Shown one piece after another: positions 24,785 to 36,461 of a stretch of 49,639 bases of DNA; within the stretch, counting starts at the first letter, position 1; each line of letters begins with the position of its first letter. The notes under the pieces are model-generated. The model did not search any database and had not been told where the DNA came from. It saw nothing but the letters and a program-made list of their open reading frames with translations. Made by a program: the position numbers and the translations under genes. The DNA comes from Pseudomonadota bacterium (lineage in GTDB: Bacteria > Pseudomonadota > Gammaproteobacteria > UBA1113), in assembly GCA_021778015.1 (NCBI GenBank), contig JAJYCX010000015.1, forward strand, positions 1 to 49,639, given 5' to 3'.

Positions 24785-26302
24785 TTACAATTTACTGGTA
24801 GTAGATAGTTCTAATAAATGCCCTATAGACGTGTGAAACACACTCAAGAGCGCATTAGGATAAACGCCTATAAAAATGACTAAGAAGGCTAAAATAAACA
24901 GCACTGTATATTCTGGCATTTCTAAATCGTGCATGTCTTCTACCCCTTGTGTCACCACCTTGCCAAAGAAGACGCGTTTATACATCCACAAGGTATAGGT
25001 TGCTGACAATACTAAGGTGGTAGCCGCAAATATGGTGATGACATAACTCGCCTTAAAGCTGCCTAGGATAATTAAAAATTCGCCTACAAAACCTGAAGTA
25101 CCGGGTAAGCCTACATTGGCTAAAGCAAATAACATAAACAAAGCGGCAAACAGCGGCATTTTATGGGCTACCCCACCAAAGGCATTGATTTCACGACTGT
25201 GCAAGCGTTCATATAACACCCCTACCCCCAAGAACATAGCGCCCGTGCTAAACGCATGCGATAACATTTGCACCATGCCGCCTTCCAAGGTTAAATAAGC
25301 ATCGTGCAAGTTGCCTGTTTTAGCGACAATTTTGTAAATGACAAAACACGCTAACGTGGTAAAGCCCATATGTGCTACAGAGGAATAAGCAATCAAGCGT
25401 TTCATATCGGTCTGCCCTACCGCCACCACGGCAATGTACACAATGGCAATCAATGACAACACGATCATCAAGCCTGCTAAATGCTGGCTCGCATCTGGCG
25501 TGATAGGCATACTAAAACGCAAGATCCCATAAATACCCATCTTCAACATCAACGCTGCCAATACGACTGAACCACCAGCAGGTGCCTCGGTATGGGCATC
25601 AGGCAACCAAGTGTGCACTGGCCACATGGGGATCTTCACCGCAAAAGCCAGCAAGAAAGCGATGAAAATATACACTTGCTCTGTCATTGTTAATTGAACC
25701 GTGTAAAAACTCAAAATATTGAAATCAGTAGTTTTAGTGCGTAAGTACAATAAGGCGATCAACATTAACGCCGAGCCCAAGAAGGTATAAAGAAAGAACT
25801 TAATAGAAGCATAAGTTCTTCTAGTGCCACCCCACATGCCTATACAAAGGTACATAGGAATGAGCATGCCTTCCCAAAACACGTAAAATAAAATCGCATC
25901 TAAGGATTCAAACACCCCTACCATCATGCCCTGCATAATCAAAAATGCCGCCATATATTGAGCGACGTTTTTCTTAATAGGTCGCCACGAGGCTATCACC
26001 ACCAAAAAAGTGGTAATAGTCGATAGAATAACCATCAAAACCGAGATGCCATCTACGCCCAATTGGTAATGCACGCCAAATTTGGCGATCCAATCGACAT
26101 TTTCTATAAATTGCATATCAGATGTGCTTTTATCAAAACCCAGATACAAAGGCACACACAATAATAAATTGATAAAAGCAGTGAGCAGCGCTATACAACG
26201 CGCACGCGTAGCTTTGCGATCATCACCTGCAAACATACAGATAATGCCGCCTATAACCGGTACCCAAATAATCAAACTGAGTAATGGAACATCAGTAAAC
26301 AT
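24785..26302 (-). CDS. nuoM: NADH-quinone oxidoreductase subunit M
   Basis: Second antiporter-like subunit of complex I. I start it at ATG 26302 (MFTDVPLLSLIIWVPVIGG); the frame runs back into a palindromic repeat, which is not coding. The product is 505 residues with about 14 membrane segments. The catalytic Glu lies in an early helix (VFWEGMLIPMYLCIG), and the conserved blocks FAVKIPMWPVHTWLPDAHTE and LIAYSSVAHMGF are present. The gap to nuoL is unusually long (204 bases) because of the repeat. Confidence 0.96.
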   Translation of the reverse strand: MFTDVPLLSLIIWVPVIGGIICMFAGDDRKATRARCIALLTAFINLLLCVPLYLGFDKSTSDMQFIENVDWIAKFGVHYQLGVDGISVLMVILSTITTFLVVIASWRPIKKNVAQYMAAFLIMQGMMVGVFESLDAILFYVFWEGMLIPMYLCIGMWGGTRRTYASIKFFLYTFLGSALMLIALLYLRTKTTDFNILSFYTVQLTMTEQVYIFIAFLLAFAVKIPMWPVHTWLPDAHTEAPAGGSVVLAALMLKMGIYGILRFSMPITPDASQHLAGLMIVLSLIAIVYIAVVAVGQTDMKRLIAYSSVAHMGFTTLACFVIYKIVAKTGNLHDAYLTLEGGMVQMLSHAFSTGAMFLGVGVLYERLHSREINAFGGVAHKMPLFAALFMLFALANVGLPGTSGFVGEFLIILGSFKASYVITIFAATTLVLSATYTLWMYKRVFFGKVVTQGVEDMHDLEMPEYTVLFILAFLVIFIGVYPNALLSVFHTSIGHLLELSTTSKL

Positions 26303-26347
26303 GCCATTTTCCCTATAATTTAAAACGTAACTCTTTACCACCATCAT

Positions 26348-26453
26348 GGCACATTGCTGGCGGGGTCCTGTCACAGTGACATCCCCGTCGTGCTCGTGCC
26401 TGCGCGCGTCGGGGGCCCCATTCACTGTGACACCCCGCCATAACTATCGTGCC
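26348..26453. repeat. palindromic repeat, family B copy 3, inside the nuo operon
   Basis: Strong inverted repeat between nuoL and nuoM. The outer stem is GGCAC/GTGCC. Then TGGCGGGGT and GTCACAGTGA pair with TCACTGTGAC and ACCCCGCCA, with a CCCCG/CGGGG inner stem. The centre TCGTGCTCGTGCCTGCGCGC is the same as in the copy at 12749-12885. In the mRNA it would form a very stable hairpin between two cotranscribed genes. Confidence 0.8.
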
Positions 26454-26506
26454 ATTACTCTAATATATCCACATCAATCTGCATTGCGGTGGATTATTTT
26501 GAGTGG

Positions 26507-28462
26507 CTAAAACATCAACCAACCTAATAAGACGATCAATCCTAATACCATCACAAAAGCGTAATGGTAAATATAACCGGTTTGCATGCGTCTAGACGTA
26601 GACGAAAACCACTCAATGACTCTACCGGTGCCATTAACAAAAAAGCCATCGATAATTGTGGAGTCACCTTTGTACATCAGCTTCGCCGTGCGTTGACCGC
26701 CACGCACGAAGACTAAATCATTAAAATCATCAAAACCATATTTATGAATTAAAATGAAATACAGCAATTTAAAGCGTTGTGCACACAATGCGGGTAAGCC
26801 TGGTCTTTTCATATAAGCATACCAAGCGCTGAATGCGCCCAATAAAGCAAAGCATAGGGGTAAGCTGGTCAGATCACGGATGATCATCTGAAAACTACCG
26901 TGAAATTCTTCCGCCATGAGTGCCAACACATTATTCTGCGGCAAGACCATGATGCTATTCCCCAACACAGGATTGCTAGAAAACAACATAGGCCCGATCA
27001 TTAAATAACCTTGAAACACGGAAGGGATTGCCAATAATACCAATGGTAACCATACCACCCACGGTGACTCTTTTAAATGGTGCTTGGTGTGATCATCCAT
27101 TCGCCCTTCCCCGTGGAAAGCCAGGAACAAAGCCCTAAAGCTGTAGAATGCCGTTACAAAAGAACCTAATACTACGCATACATAAGCATAAGAAGCACCG
27201 CTGATCTGGCTATAGCGCACCGCATCTATAATGGAATCTTTAGAGTAGAATCCCGAAAAGGGTGGAATGGCGCATAAAGCCAAAGTTCCGATAAGGAAAG
27301 TAATATACGTTATAGGCATGTACTTCCTCAAACCACCCATATGACGCAGATCTTGATCGTGATGCATGGCTATAATCACCGAGCCCGCACCTAAGAATAA
27401 TAAAGCTTTAAAAGCAGCATGCGTCATTAAGTGGAAGATACTGGCGGAATAGGCGGAAACACCCGCCGCAGCCATCATATATCCCAATTGCGACAGAGTT
27501 GAATAAGCAACGACGCGTTTAATATCGTTTTGCACAATGGCAATTAAGCCCGTAAACAAAGCGCCTGTCGCACCTATGATTAAAATAAAACTTTGCATCG
27601 ATGGTGTGTATTGATACAAGGGAGACAAACGCGCCACCATGAATACACCCGCGGTGACCATAGTGGCCGCGTGGATCAAAGCCGAAATAGGTGTAGGACC
27701 TTCCATGGATTCAGGCAACCACACATGTAAAGGCATTTGCGCCGATTTGGCCATTGCACCTACAAACAAGAAGAAACCTATAGCGGTGATAGCAGACCAA
27801 TGCGTACCCGGTAAGTTGGGGGCAAGTACCGCCACATTGGGCACAGCAGCAAATACTGCAGCATAATCTAGGCTACCAAAATAATTTAGCACCCCGGCTA
27901 TACCGACTACAAAACCAAAATCACCCACTCGATTGACTAAGAACGCTTTTAAACTGCCCTGGTTAGCCGATTCGCGATCAAACCAAAAGCCAATCAACAG
28001 ATACGAGGCCAAACCCACGCCTTCCCAGCCAAAGAATAATTGCAAAAAGTTATTCCCGGTAACCAGCATCAACATGAAAAAGGTAAACAAAGAAATATAT
28101 GCAAAAAAGCGTTGATAACCGCCATCTTCTTGCATGTATCCTATGCTGTAAATATGCACCAAAAAGGAAACAAAAGTGACGGTGACCATCATGCAAGCCG
28201 TTAAGCGATCGACTAGAAAGCCTACATTTAAAGTTAAGTTACCGCTTTGTCCCCAGATATACAATACGCCATCGTAGACCCAATTATTGTGTATAACCAA
28301 ATAAGCTACATAAACCGATAACAGAAAAGAAATCCCCATTAAGGTGATGGTTAAGCGATGCGCAAAAGTTCGTGACACGTGCCTGCAAAATAAACCGGCA
28401 GCGGTCGCACCCAGCAAAGGGGTGATAACGATCAATAAAGTTAAGGTCTTTAATAATTCCAT
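26507..28462 (-). CDS. nuoL: NADH-quinone oxidoreductase subunit L
   Basis: Distal antiporter-like subunit of complex I. The 651-residue product has about 16 membrane segments, the motif GWEGVGLASYLLIGFW, a lysine-bearing helix (MAKSAQMPLHVWLPESMEGPTP, given in part), and the long C-terminal amphipathic region before a last membrane helix that anchors the lateral arm. Length is slightly above E. coli NuoL (613). Confidence 0.96.
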   Translation of the reverse strand: MELLKTLTLLIVITPLLGATAAGLFCRHVSRTFAHRLTITLMGISFLLSVYVAYLVIHNNWVYDGVLYIWGQSGNLTLNVGFLVDRLTACMMVTVTFVSFLVHIYSIGYMQEDGGYQRFFAYISLFTFFMLMLVTGNNFLQLFFGWEGVGLASYLLIGFWFDRESANQGSLKAFLVNRVGDFGFVVGIAGVLNYFGSLDYAAVFAAVPNVAVLAPNLPGTHWSAITAIGFFLFVGAMAKSAQMPLHVWLPESMEGPTPISALIHAATMVTAGVFMVARLSPLYQYTPSMQSFILIIGATGALFTGLIAIVQNDIKRVVAYSTLSQLGYMMAAAGVSAYSASIFHLMTHAAFKALLFLGAGSVIIAMHHDQDLRHMGGLRKYMPITYITFLIGTLALCAIPPFSGFYSKDSIIDAVRYSQISGASYAYVCVVLGSFVTAFYSFRALFLAFHGEGRMDDHTKHHLKESPWVVWLPLVLLAIPSVFQGYLMIGPMLFSSNPVLGNSIMVLPQNNVLALMAEEFHGSFQMIIRDLTSLPLCFALLGAFSAWYAYMKRPGLPALCAQRFKLLYFILIHKYGFDDFNDLVFVRGGQRTAKLMYKGDSTIIDGFFVNGTGRVIEWFSSTSRRMQTGYIYHYAFVMVLGLIVLLGWLMF

Positions 28463-28469
28463 AGTAACG

Positions 28470-28775
28470 TTATCCTTTTAATGCATCTAGATCAGTGACG
28501 TTAATGGATTGGCGCGTACGAAATAGAATAATCAAAATCGCTAAACCCAGCGCCGTTTCGGCTGCGGCCACCGCCAAGATGAAAAAGACAAAAATCTGCC
28601 CTGCGCTGTCTTGCAAAAAGCTTGAAAAAGCGATGAAGTTCATATTCACCGCTAAAAGCATTAATTCTATGCTCATTAATAAAACGATGAGGTTTTTACG
28701 GTTGATAACCATGCCCGCTAAACTTAAGCCAAATAAAATAGCGCCTACGACCAAATAGTCCGTCAAAGTAATCAT
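28470..28775 (-). CDS. nuoK: NADH-quinone oxidoreductase subunit K
   Basis: Small three-helix membrane subunit of complex I. The 101-residue product has the two buried membrane glutamates needed for proton transfer, in [13 protein letters not shown] and [11 protein letters not shown]. Length equals E. coli NuoK (100). Its ATG overlaps the nuoJ stop in an ATGA. Confidence 0.96.
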   Translation of the reverse strand: MITLTDYLVVGAILFGLSLAGMVINRKNLIVLLMSIELMLLAVNMNFIAFSSFLQDSAGQIFVFFILAVAAAETALGLAILIILFRTRQSINVTDLDALKG

Positions 28776-29374
28776 TCATTCACTCCCATATCGGTAATCA
28801 CCACTAAGCGATCAGCTTTATTCGCTTCCAGTTGAGCGACAACGCGCTGACGTTTATTATTGGATTTTTCTCTGTGCGTTAGGCCAATCGAAGCAACGAT
28901 GGCTATCAATAATATCACCGCCGCTAATTCAAAAGCATAGACATAACGAGTGTACAACAGCATACCCAAGACCTTGGTGTTGCTGTAATCCGCCGCATGA
29001 TGTGCCTTCATAGCAACGCTTAAATCACCTAAGTGTCCGGGTTTAACGGCAAAAACCAATACGCCTACCATCAAGGCCACCACCACAACGGCAAAGGGTA
29101 AATAGCGCACAAATTTTTCTTGTACCGCTTCTTTGTCTAAATTCAACATCATGACCACAAACATGAATAAGGTCATTACTGCGCCTACGTATACAAAAAT
29201 TAATAACAACGCTAGAAATTCCGCTTCCAATAACATCCACAGCACCGCACTGGCGCAAAAAGCCACGATTAAGAAAAAAGCGGCTCGCACGGACTGTCTA
29301 GAGACAATCACCATAGTCGAGCTGCCTATTAACAAGGCCGAAAACACGTAAAAAACCAGTTTTTGTATTATCAT
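28772..29374 (-). CDS. nuoJ: NADH-quinone oxidoreductase subunit J
   Basis: Five-helix membrane subunit of complex I. The 200-residue product has the conserved third helix with [19 protein letters not shown], the segment that changes shape during coupling. The C-terminal 40 residues are soluble and polar. The stop overlaps the nuoK start; nuoI lies ten bases upstream. Confidence 0.95.
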   Translation of the reverse strand: MIIQKLVFYVFSALLIGSSTMVIVSRQSVRAAFFLIVAFCASAVLWMLLEAEFLALLLIFVYVGAVMTLFMFVVMMLNLDKEAVQEKFVRYLPFAVVVVALMVGVLVFAVKPGHLGDLSVAMKAHHAADYSNTKVLGMLLYTRYVYAFELAAVILLIAIVASIGLTHREKSNNKRQRVVAQLEANKADRLVVITDMGVNE

Positions 29375-29384
29375 CTTTTATTTC

Positions 29385-29873
29385 CTATCTATAGGGCGCG
29401 TCATCGCTGCGCGCTTTGGCAATGTCTGTTTCATAGCGATCACCTATGGCCAATAACATAGGCTTAGTCATAATGTTCTCGCCACGATTTTCAAAATGAT
29501 AATGGCTCAAATCGGTTTCCACAATTGAATCTACTGGACAGGATTCTTCACAAAAGCCGCAGTAAATGCATTTGAACAAATCAATATCGTAACGCGTGGT
29601 ACGTCTAGAACCATCTTCCCGTGGCGCTGATTCTATAGTAATAGCCAAAGCTGGGCACACCGCTTCGCATAATTTACAGGCTATGCAGCGCTCTTCACCA
29701 TTAGGATAACGGCGTAAGGCGTGCAAACCGCGAAAACGCGCTGACATCGGTGTTTTTTCTTCTGGGTATTGTATGGTTATTTTTTTGGATAACACATAAC
29801 GGCCAGTGAGCTTTAAACCCACCAGCAATTCCCACAGCATGAAACTTTTAGCAATATCCTTGAATGAACGCAT
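29385..29873 (-). CDS. nuoI: NADH-quinone oxidoreductase subunit I
   Basis: Carries clusters N6a and N6b in the Q-module connecting arm of complex I. The 162-residue product has two ferredoxin-type sets: [12 protein letters not shown] (C63, C66, C69, C73) and [12 protein letters not shown] (C102, C105, C108, C112). Length is normal (E. coli 180). It lies 11 bases from nuoH. Confidence 0.97.
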   Translation of the reverse strand: MRSFKDIAKSFMLWELLVGLKLTGRYVLSKKITIQYPEEKTPMSARFRGLHALRRYPNGEERCIACKLCEAVCPALAITIESAPREDGSRRTTRYDIDLFKCIYCGFCEESCPVDSIVETDLSHYHFENRGENIMTKPMLLAIGDRYETDIAKARSDDAPYR

Positions 29874-29884
29874 AATGTATCTCT

Positions 29885-30910
29885 TTAATTAAACCACGGC
29901 GCAACTTTTAACTGAATCAACAATCCCTCGATCACAATCCACACTATGGTGACCGGAATCAATACCTTCCAGCCTAAATGCATGATTTGATCATATCTAT
30001 ATCTAGGGAATGTAGCGCGCAACCACACATATAAAAATAAGAAGAAGCCCATCTTAGCAAAAAACCATACTATTCCAGGCACAAAAGCAAACAGCGGTCC
30101 TAAGAAAGGAATGCCTTCAAAAGGTGACAACCAGCCACCCAAAAACAAAACGCTGGCTAATGCACTGATTAAAATCATATTGGCATATTCAGCCAAGAAG
30201 AAAATGGCAAAGCTCATGCCCGAATATTCCACATGAAAGCCCGCGACAATTTCAGCTTCACCTTCGGCCATGTCAAAAGGCGCACGGTTGGTTTCGGCCA
30301 CACCAGAAATCCAATAAACGATAAACATCGGCAATAAAGGCAACCAATACCAATGCCAAAAACCACCTTGTTGATGCAAAACTATGTCTTGTAAATTCGT
30401 GCTATCGGCCGCCATCAACACGCCGACTAAAGCAAAACCCATAGCAATTTCATAAGACACCACCTGCGCTGTCGAGCGCATGGCGCCTAATAAAGCGTAT
30501 TTAGAATTCGATGACCACCCTGCCATCATAATACCGTAAACGCCTAAAGACGTTAGGGCCAATACATACAATAAGCTGGCATTGACATTCGCTAAGATCC
30601 AACTCGGGCTAAAAGGAATAACTGCCCATGCCGCCGCCGCAGTAGCAAAAGAAACTATGGGCGCTAAAATAAATACGATTGAGTTTGCCTTCGTTGGAAT
30701 AATAACTTCTTTAAAAAATAACTTAACACCATCGGCCAAAGGTTGTAGTAAGCCAAAAAGCCCAACGCGATTAGGACCTATACGCACATGAGCATAAGCC
30801 AGTATTTTGCGCTCGGCCAAAGTCATATAGGCTACGGCGCCCAATAAAGGCAATGCTATTAACAAAACCTTGAGTACTATCCAAACCAATGAAATAAGTA
30901 AATTCATCAT
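29885..30910 (-). CDS. nuoH: NADH-quinone oxidoreductase subunit H
   Basis: Membrane subunit that forms much of the quinone chamber. The 341-residue product has eight membrane segments and the typical motifs [28 protein letters not shown], the acidic loop [20 protein letters not shown] (quinone site), and [24 protein letters not shown] (given in part). The start may be either of two adjacent ATGs. The nuoG stop is three bases away. Confidence 0.96.
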   Translation of the reverse strand: MMNLLISLVWIVLKVLLIALPLLGAVAYMTLAERKILAYAHVRIGPNRVGLFGLLQPLADGVKLFFKEVIIPTKANSIVFILAPIVSFATAAAAWAVIPFSPSWILANVNASLLYVLALTSLGVYGIMMAGWSSNSKYALLGAMRSTAQVVSYEIAMGFALVGVLMAADSTNLQDIVLHQQGGFWHWYWLPLLPMFIVYWISGVAETNRAPFDMAEGEAEIVAGFHVEYSGMSFAIFFLAEYANMILISALASVLFLGGWLSPFEGIPFLGPLFAFVPGIVWFFAKMGFFLFLYVWLRATFPRYRYDQIMHLGWKVLIPVTIVWIVIEGLLIQLKVAPWFN

Positions 30911-30913
30911 CGT

Positions 30914-33292
30914 TTAAGTTAACTCCGTTACAATGGTGGGTTCTAGCAATAGCGGTGTAAGAGACCACAAGCCCGCTGTATCTGCAAATCCCATAGGCCA
31001 ATACAATGTGTGTGACGCAACCCTTTTATCCGTCTTAATGCCAACTATAGCCACTTGATTATCCTGTTGATAGGATACGCTATCGCCATCCTGCAAACCA
31101 TAGTGTGCAGCCGTTTGTGGATGCAGCAGTACCACTGCATCTTCTATTAAGACACAACGTTGTAATGGTTCAGCTCGACGCACCAAGGAATCGCTTCTGT
31201 ACATAGGCCAATAAGGTTGAATATGCAAACCATGTTGCAATATTGGCAAAGAATAATGTTGTGTAAGCGGCGAAAGCACTACTTTTTCTGCCTCATGTTT
31301 GATTTCTTTGCTGATTTCTTTCCAGTTATCATATGCAAAGCCAGGCAACTGTGCCAATTCAGCCAATACCCTCAAGACTTTCCAGGCGGGACGTGCCTCA
31401 CCCTTAGGATGAGTTGCAGCATTAAATTCTTGCCACAGCCCTTCTAAATTAACCATTGTACCTGCGTATTCGCTAAATGGGGCAATGGGTAATAATACAT
31501 GGGCATATTCAAACATTTTTTCATTGGTAAATGCCGTCATAGCGACTACGCATTCAGCATCGTGCAATGCTTTCAAGGCTAAAGCAGGATGAGCGCAATC
31601 TAGTTCTGGCTCTACATTCAGCAATATATAAGCAGCCAATTTGGTTCGCCATAGATCGGTAATGGCCGTGCCTGGCTTGGGCATAGCGCCTGCCAACACC
31701 GCGCCATAATGGTTAGCACCCGCGGCCAACATCATAAATTGTGCACCATAGCGTTGCGTCAGCCACAATAAAGCCTGTTGTATTAAGCTTGCTTGCGGAT
31801 GATTCACCGCCAGTGCACCCATAATAATCAATTTCTTATCGCCGCTTGCCAATACACTTTTAATGGTAGATATTTCTGCTTCAATCGCAGCACGGTACTC
31901 TGCACTGCCGCAATAATCTACATCGTTATTAGCCAATTGCGTCAATAAGGGTAGATCCTTTTCCTCACCCGGTGCCAATTCACTTTTGATCAATATTGCT
32001 AAAGCTAAAACAAAGGCTTGGGGATCTATGATACATTTTGCATTTTGTGAAAAATTAAATTTAAAGTCTACAGGATTTAAACTGGCAATGGCTGCATCTT
32101 GCAAACTGGCTTTGCGCACTCGTAATCCTAATAACGGCACTTCGCGCTGTATATCGCAACCCACTAGAAAGATGCTGTCCATCGTTTCTACATCGGCAAT
32201 CTTAGCGCATAGCCCAGTAGGTAAAGCAGCGGCTGGAATCAATTTGCCATCGACTTGTTGCAGTCTGTGCTCTATGTGAGGACTTTCTAAGCCCCGCATA
32301 TATTTTTGTGCTAAATATTGTTCTTCAATACTTAAATTGGGCGAAACGATAGCTGCGATATGTTCGCCACTTTCTACTTCACGTATAGCTTGTAATCTAT
32401 CATTGACAATATTGAGCGCCACATTCCAATCACATTCTTGCCATTGACCATGAACTTTGACCATAGGTCGTAATAATCTGTCGCCGCTGTTTAACCCTGT
32501 ATAACTAAAACGATCGCGATCGCTGGCCCAAGTCTCATTAATAGTTTCACATTCTTGCGGCACTACACGCATCACATCATCACGACGTGTATGGATGTAG
32601 ATGTTTGCTCCCAGAGGATCGTGTGCCGCAATGCTATTGTGCTGTACCAATTCCCAGGCGCGAGCTTTGAACCTAAACGGTTTAGACGTTAACGCACCTA
32701 CTGGACACAGATCGATGATATTACCCGAAACTTCCGAGATTAGATGTTCCTCTACATAAGTGCCGATTTCACTGCTTTCGCCGCGACCGGTCACACCCAT
32801 TTCAACGATGCCCGCCACTTCTTCGCCAAAACGAACACAACGTGTGCACAAAATACAACGCGTCATATCGGTGGCGATAAGGGAACCTAGGTTTTTATCT
32901 TTGACAACCCGTTTGCCTTCGCTGAAACGTGAGATATCCTTACCATAACCCATGGCAATATCTTGCAATTCACATTCACCACCTTGATCGCAAATAGGAC
33001 AATCTAAAGGATGGTTAATCAGCAAGAATTCCATAACCGCTTTTTGGGCCGCGAGCGCTTCAGCGGTTTTTGTTTTTACCACCATGCCATCGGTGATAGG
33101 TGTGGCGCAAGCAGGCAACGGTTTTCTGGATTTTTCTACATCCACTAAACACATACGACAATTGGCCGCTATAGATAATTTTTTATGATAGCAAAAACGT
33201 GGGATCTTAATGCCCACTTTATCGGCAGCTTCTATAATCATACTGCCGGGTTCGGCCTGTATCTTTTTTCCGTCAATCTCAATTTCAATCAT
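30914..33292 (-). CDS. nuoG: NADH-quinone oxidoreductase subunit G
   Basis: Largest peripheral subunit of complex I (N-module). The 792-residue product starts with a [2Fe-2S] ferredoxin domain ([18 protein letters not shown], plus a further Cys), then the His-Cys [4Fe-4S] site ([18 protein letters not shown]), a further 4Cys site ([10 protein letters not shown]), and a molybdopterin-oxidoreductase-like body without a cofactor. Its start overlaps the nuoF end by eight bases, a sign of coupling. Confidence 0.96.
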   Translation of the reverse strand: MIEIEIDGKKIQAEPGSMIIEAADKVGIKIPRFCYHKKLSIAANCRMCLVDVEKSRKPLPACATPITDGMVVKTKTAEALAAQKAVMEFLLINHPLDCPICDQGGECELQDIAMGYGKDISRFSEGKRVVKDKNLGSLIATDMTRCILCTRCVRFGEEVAGIVEMGVTGRGESSEIGTYVEEHLISEVSGNIIDLCPVGALTSKPFRFKARAWELVQHNSIAAHDPLGANIYIHTRRDDVMRVVPQECETINETWASDRDRFSYTGLNSGDRLLRPMVKVHGQWQECDWNVALNIVNDRLQAIREVESGEHIAAIVSPNLSIEEQYLAQKYMRGLESPHIEHRLQQVDGKLIPAAALPTGLCAKIADVETMDSIFLVGCDIQREVPLLGLRVRKASLQDAAIASLNPVDFKFNFSQNAKCIIDPQAFVLALAILIKSELAPGEEKDLPLLTQLANNDVDYCGSAEYRAAIEAEISTIKSVLASGDKKLIIMGALAVNHPQASLIQQALLWLTQRYGAQFMMLAAGANHYGAVLAGAMPKPGTAITDLWRTKLAAYILLNVEPELDCAHPALALKALHDAECVVAMTAFTNEKMFEYAHVLLPIAPFSEYAGTMVNLEGLWQEFNAATHPKGEARPAWKVLRVLAELAQLPGFAYDNWKEISKEIKHEAEKVVLSPLTQHYSLPILQHGLHIQPYWPMYRSDSLVRRAEPLQRCVLIEDAVVLLHPQTAAHYGLQDGDSVSYQQDNQVAIVGIKTDKRVASHTLYWPMGFADTAGLWSLTPLLLEPTIVTELT

Positions 33293-34565
33293 GATGATGT
33301 CCCGCTAGGTTACACTTGCCATGCTCTATGTGATATTCAAATTCAGAGCGAAAATGTTGTATGAAGCTGCGCACCGGCATTGCCGCTGCATCGCCTAAGG
33401 CGCAAATGGTACGCCCCATAATATTTTCCGCCACGTTGTCTAATAAGGCTAAATGCTCTTTACGCCCTTCGCCGTGCAAAATACGATGTAATATTCTAGA
33501 CATCCACCCGGTGCCTTCACGGCAAGGCGTACACTGACCGCAGGATTCTTCAAAATAGAAATGCGCTATACGGGCTAATATTTTCACCATGCAAGTGGTT
33601 TCATCCATGATGATGACCGCACCAGAACCCAACATAGAACCTGCTTGCGCTAGGCTGTCGAAGTCCATATCTAAGTTCATCATGATATCGGCGGGTAATA
33701 TAGGTGCGGACGATCCGCCAGGAATAACTGCCTTTAAACGATGACCATTGCGCACGCCACCCGCCATTTCCAATAGGTCTCTAAAAGGCAAGCCTAGAGG
33801 CACTTCAAAATTACCAGGATTATTGACATGACCCGACACGCAAAAGATTTTCATGCCGCCATTTTTAGGTTTACCCAGTTCTAAGAACCAATCAGCGCCT
33901 TTTTCTAAAATAACGGGCACCGAAGCGAAGGTTTCGGTATTGTTAATGGTTGTAGGGCAACCGTATAAACCATAACTGGCAGGAAACGGCGGTTTAAAGC
34001 GTGGATTACCACGTTTGCCTTCTAGAGATTCTAATAAGGCAGTTTCTTCACCGCAGATATAGGCCCCAGCACCTATGTGGTGATAGAGATCAAAATCGAA
34101 ACCGGAATTTAAAATATTTTTACCTAAAAATCCCGCCGCATAGGCTTCTTTTAAGGCTTCATGGAAACGGTGTATGGGTTCATCAAATTCACCACGTATA
34201 TAATTGTAGCCTACGGTTGCACCCATGACATAACCGGCTATGGCCATGCCTTCAATCAATTGATGCGGGTTATAACGCAAAATATCGCGATCTTTGCAAG
34301 TACCCGGTTCGCCTTCGTCGGAATTACACACCACATACTTTTGTCCTGGACTATTGCGCGAAATAAAGCTCCACTTAAGACCCGTAGGAAAGCCTGCGCC
34401 ACCGCGACCCCGTAAAAAGGAATTTTTAATTTGTTCTATTAAAACAGCCGGATCGGTTTTGTTCTGTAATATATCACGCCAAATTTTATAGCCACCCAAA
34501 CTTTCATAGGTTTTCAACGTCCAGGGTTCTGGTAAGTTATTGGCTCTAAAGCAGATTTGGTCCAC
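33285..34565 (-). CDS. nuoF: NADH-quinone oxidoreductase subunit F
   Basis: NADH- and FMN-binding subunit of complex I, with cluster N3. The 426-residue product has the FMN/NADH loop [48 protein letters not shown] and the [4Fe-4S] ligands [13 protein letters not shown]. The start is GTG 34565 with GAGGAG seven bases upstream; this ribosome-binding site lies at the edge of the palindromic element between nuoE and nuoF. Confidence 0.97.
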   Translation of the reverse strand: MDQICFRANNLPEPWTLKTYESLGGYKIWRDILQNKTDPAVLIEQIKNSFLRGRGGAGFPTGLKWSFISRNSPGQKYVVCNSDEGEPGTCKDRDILRYNPHQLIEGMAIAGYVMGATVGYNYIRGEFDEPIHRFHEALKEAYAAGFLGKNILNSGFDFDLYHHIGAGAYICGEETALLESLEGKRGNPRFKPPFPASYGLYGCPTTINNTETFASVPVILEKGADWFLELGKPKNGGMKIFCVSGHVNNPGNFEVPLGLPFRDLLEMAGGVRNGHRLKAVIPGGSSAPILPADIMMNLDMDFDSLAQAGSMLGSGAVIIMDETTCMVKILARIAHFYFEESCGQCTPCREGTGWMSRILHRILHGEGRKEHLALLDNVAENIMGRTICALGDAAAMPVRSFIQHFRSEFEYHIEHGKCNLAGHHHD

Positions 34566-34569
34566 AGCT

Positions 34570-34696
34570 ATACTCCTCGCACTTGATTTTTAGGTGTTGT
34601 TGGCTGCGCCCATCTCGCAAAAGTCATGTAGAGTACTACACTCCTTTTGCTCGAGAGCTTGCCGCCTAACCTAAAAACCAATTGCTGTGAGTATAT
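34570..34696. repeat. palindromic element between nuoE and nuoF, family D
   Basis: Imperfect palindrome filling the whole nuoE-nuoF gap. The outer parts TATACTC / GAGTATA pair, then GATTTTTAGGTG with its partner CCTAAAAACCAA, CTCGCAAAAG with CTTTTGCTCGAG, and a centre GTAGAGTACTAC. No coding capacity is seen. It resembles other short mobile palindromes but has no second copy in this window. Confidence 0.65.
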
Positions 34697-35211
34697 CATG
34701 ATCTTGTCTCCAACTCTGCTAATAACGCATCAATTTTTTCAGGCGTTAGTTTTTCATGAAATTGATGACCCAACTGCAACACCGGTGCATTCACACAAGC
34801 CCCCAAACACTCTACTTCTTTTAAAGTAAACTTATTATCGTCCGTAGTTTCACCCAGATTAATCGTCAAACGTTTCTTAAGATGCTCAACGATTTCATCG
34901 CTGCCGCTCAACATACAAGACACATTGGTACACACACATAATTTGTGTTTGCCTACAGGAGATAATTCAAACATGCTGTAAAAGGTCGCCACTTCAAAGA
35001 CTTGAATTTGTGGCAAACCTAAATAATCGGCAACGGCTTTCATGGCTTCTTCGGATAACCAGCCGCCATTGGCTTTTTGAGCAATGTGCAGTGCAGGGAT
35101 CACCGCTGAACGTTTATGTTCTAGAGGATATTGTGCTACCCAAGCGTCAATTTCTGCCTTATCATGCTTACTCAGTTCAAATACTGTATCGGTTACTGTA
35201 ACGTCTATCAA
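34696..35211 (-). CDS. nuoE: NADH-quinone oxidoreductase subunit E
   Basis: Thioredoxin-fold subunit of the N-module with a [2Fe-2S] cluster (N1a). The 171-residue product has the four ligands C94, C99, C135 and C139 (CTNVSCM...[10 protein letters not shown]) and the block [17 protein letters not shown]. The start is TTG 35211, overlapping the nuoD stop as TTGA, with GGGGAG eight bases upstream inside nuoD. No better ATG exists near. Confidence 0.95.
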   Translation of the reverse strand: MIDVTVTDTVFELSKHDKAEIDAWVAQYPLEHKRSAVIPALHIAQKANGGWLSEEAMKAVADYLGLPQIQVFEVATFYSMFELSPVGKHKLCVCTNVSCMLSGSDEIVEHLKKRLTINLGETTDDNKFTLKEVECLGACVNAPVLQLGHQFHEKLTPEKIDALLAELETRS

Positions 35212-36461
35212 CGATCGATCTCCCCAAAGACTATATCTTGACTCGATAATATCGATACCACATCGGCGATCATATGACCGCGGCTCATTTCATTGAGTGC
35301 GGCCAAATGACTAAAGCCCGGCGCGCGGATCTTCAATCTATATGGTTTATTCGCGCCATCGGAAACCAAATAAACACCAAATTCGCCCTTAGGATGTTCC
35401 ACCGCAGCATAAGCTTCACCAGCAGGAATAGTATAACCTTCGGTAAATAATTTAAAGTGGTGAATCAAGGCTTCCATACTTTCTTTCATGACCGTTCTAG
35501 ACGGTGGCGCTACCTTAGCATCATTTACCATAACTGGACCTGGGTTTTTGCGCAACCATTCTATACATTGCAAAATGATGCGATTGGATTGGCGCATTTC
35601 TTCTACTCGCACTAAATAACGATCATAACAATCGCCATTTTTACCAATCGGAATATCAAAGTTTAAAGCGGAATATGTTTCATACGGTTGTTTTTTACGT
35701 AGATCCCAAGCCACTCCCGAACCACGCAACATAGGCCCAGTAAAACCCAATTGCAAAGCCCGTTCTGCGGTCACTATGCCTACATCGACGGTACGTTGCT
35801 TCCAAATGCGGTTATCCGTAAGCAAAGTTTCATATTCATCTACACGTTGTGGGAAACGATCGCAAAAAGCTTGTATAAAATCAAGCAGACTACCCTGCCT
35901 GCTTTCATTCATTTCCTTCGTATCTTTTTCGCTGCGCCAAGCTGAAGGGGCATATTGGGGCATCGTGCTGGGCAGATCGCGATACACGCCACCCGGGCGA
36001 TAATAGGTAGCATGCATGCGCGCTCCCGATACCGCTTCATAACAATCTAATAAGTCTTCCCGTTCTCTGAAAGCATACAGAAATACTGCCATGGCGCCTA
36101 TATCCAAGGCATGTGCACCTAACCACAATAAATGGTTCAGTAAGCGGGTGATTTCATCGAACATAACGCGTATGTATTGTGCTCGTATGGGCGGTGTCAC
36201 GCCCAATAGTTTTTCTAGCGCTAGTACATAACCATGTTCATTGCACATCATGGAGACGTAGTCCAAACGATCCATATAACCTATGCTTTGGTTGTAGGGT
36301 TTAGTTTCCGCTAATTTTTCGGTAGCGCGATGCAATAAACCGATGTGTGGATCGGCATGACGGATCACTTCACCTTCGGTTTCTAATATTAAACGTAATA
36401 CCCCGTGCGCCGCCGGATGTTGCGGTCCAAAATTAAGCGTATAATTATGTAGTTCAGCCAT
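35208..36461 (-). CDS. nuoD: NADH-quinone oxidoreductase subunit D
   Basis: 49-kDa-type subunit of the quinone module. The 417-residue product is a free NuoD, not fused to NuoC as in E. coli. It has [18 protein letters not shown] (quinone-site His region), [30 protein letters not shown] and the C-terminal [29 protein letters not shown] (given in part). The start overlaps the nuoC end by eight bases. Confidence 0.97.
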   Translation of the reverse strand: MAELHNYTLNFGPQHPAAHGVLRLILETEGEVIRHADPHIGLLHRATEKLAETKPYNQSIGYMDRLDYVSMMCNEHGYVLALEKLLGVTPPIRAQYIRVMFDEITRLLNHLLWLGAHALDIGAMAVFLYAFREREDLLDCYEAVSGARMHATYYRPGGVYRDLPSTMPQYAPSAWRSEKDTKEMNESRQGSLLDFIQAFCDRFPQRVDEYETLLTDNRIWKQRTVDVGIVTAERALQLGFTGPMLRGSGVAWDLRKKQPYETYSALNFDIPIGKNGDCYDRYLVRVEEMRQSNRIILQCIEWLRKNPGPVMVNDAKVAPPSRTVMKESMEALIHHFKLFTEGYTIPAGEAYAAVEHPKGEFGVYLVSDGANKPYRLKIRAPGFSHLAALNEMSRGHMIADVVSILSSQDIVFGEIDR

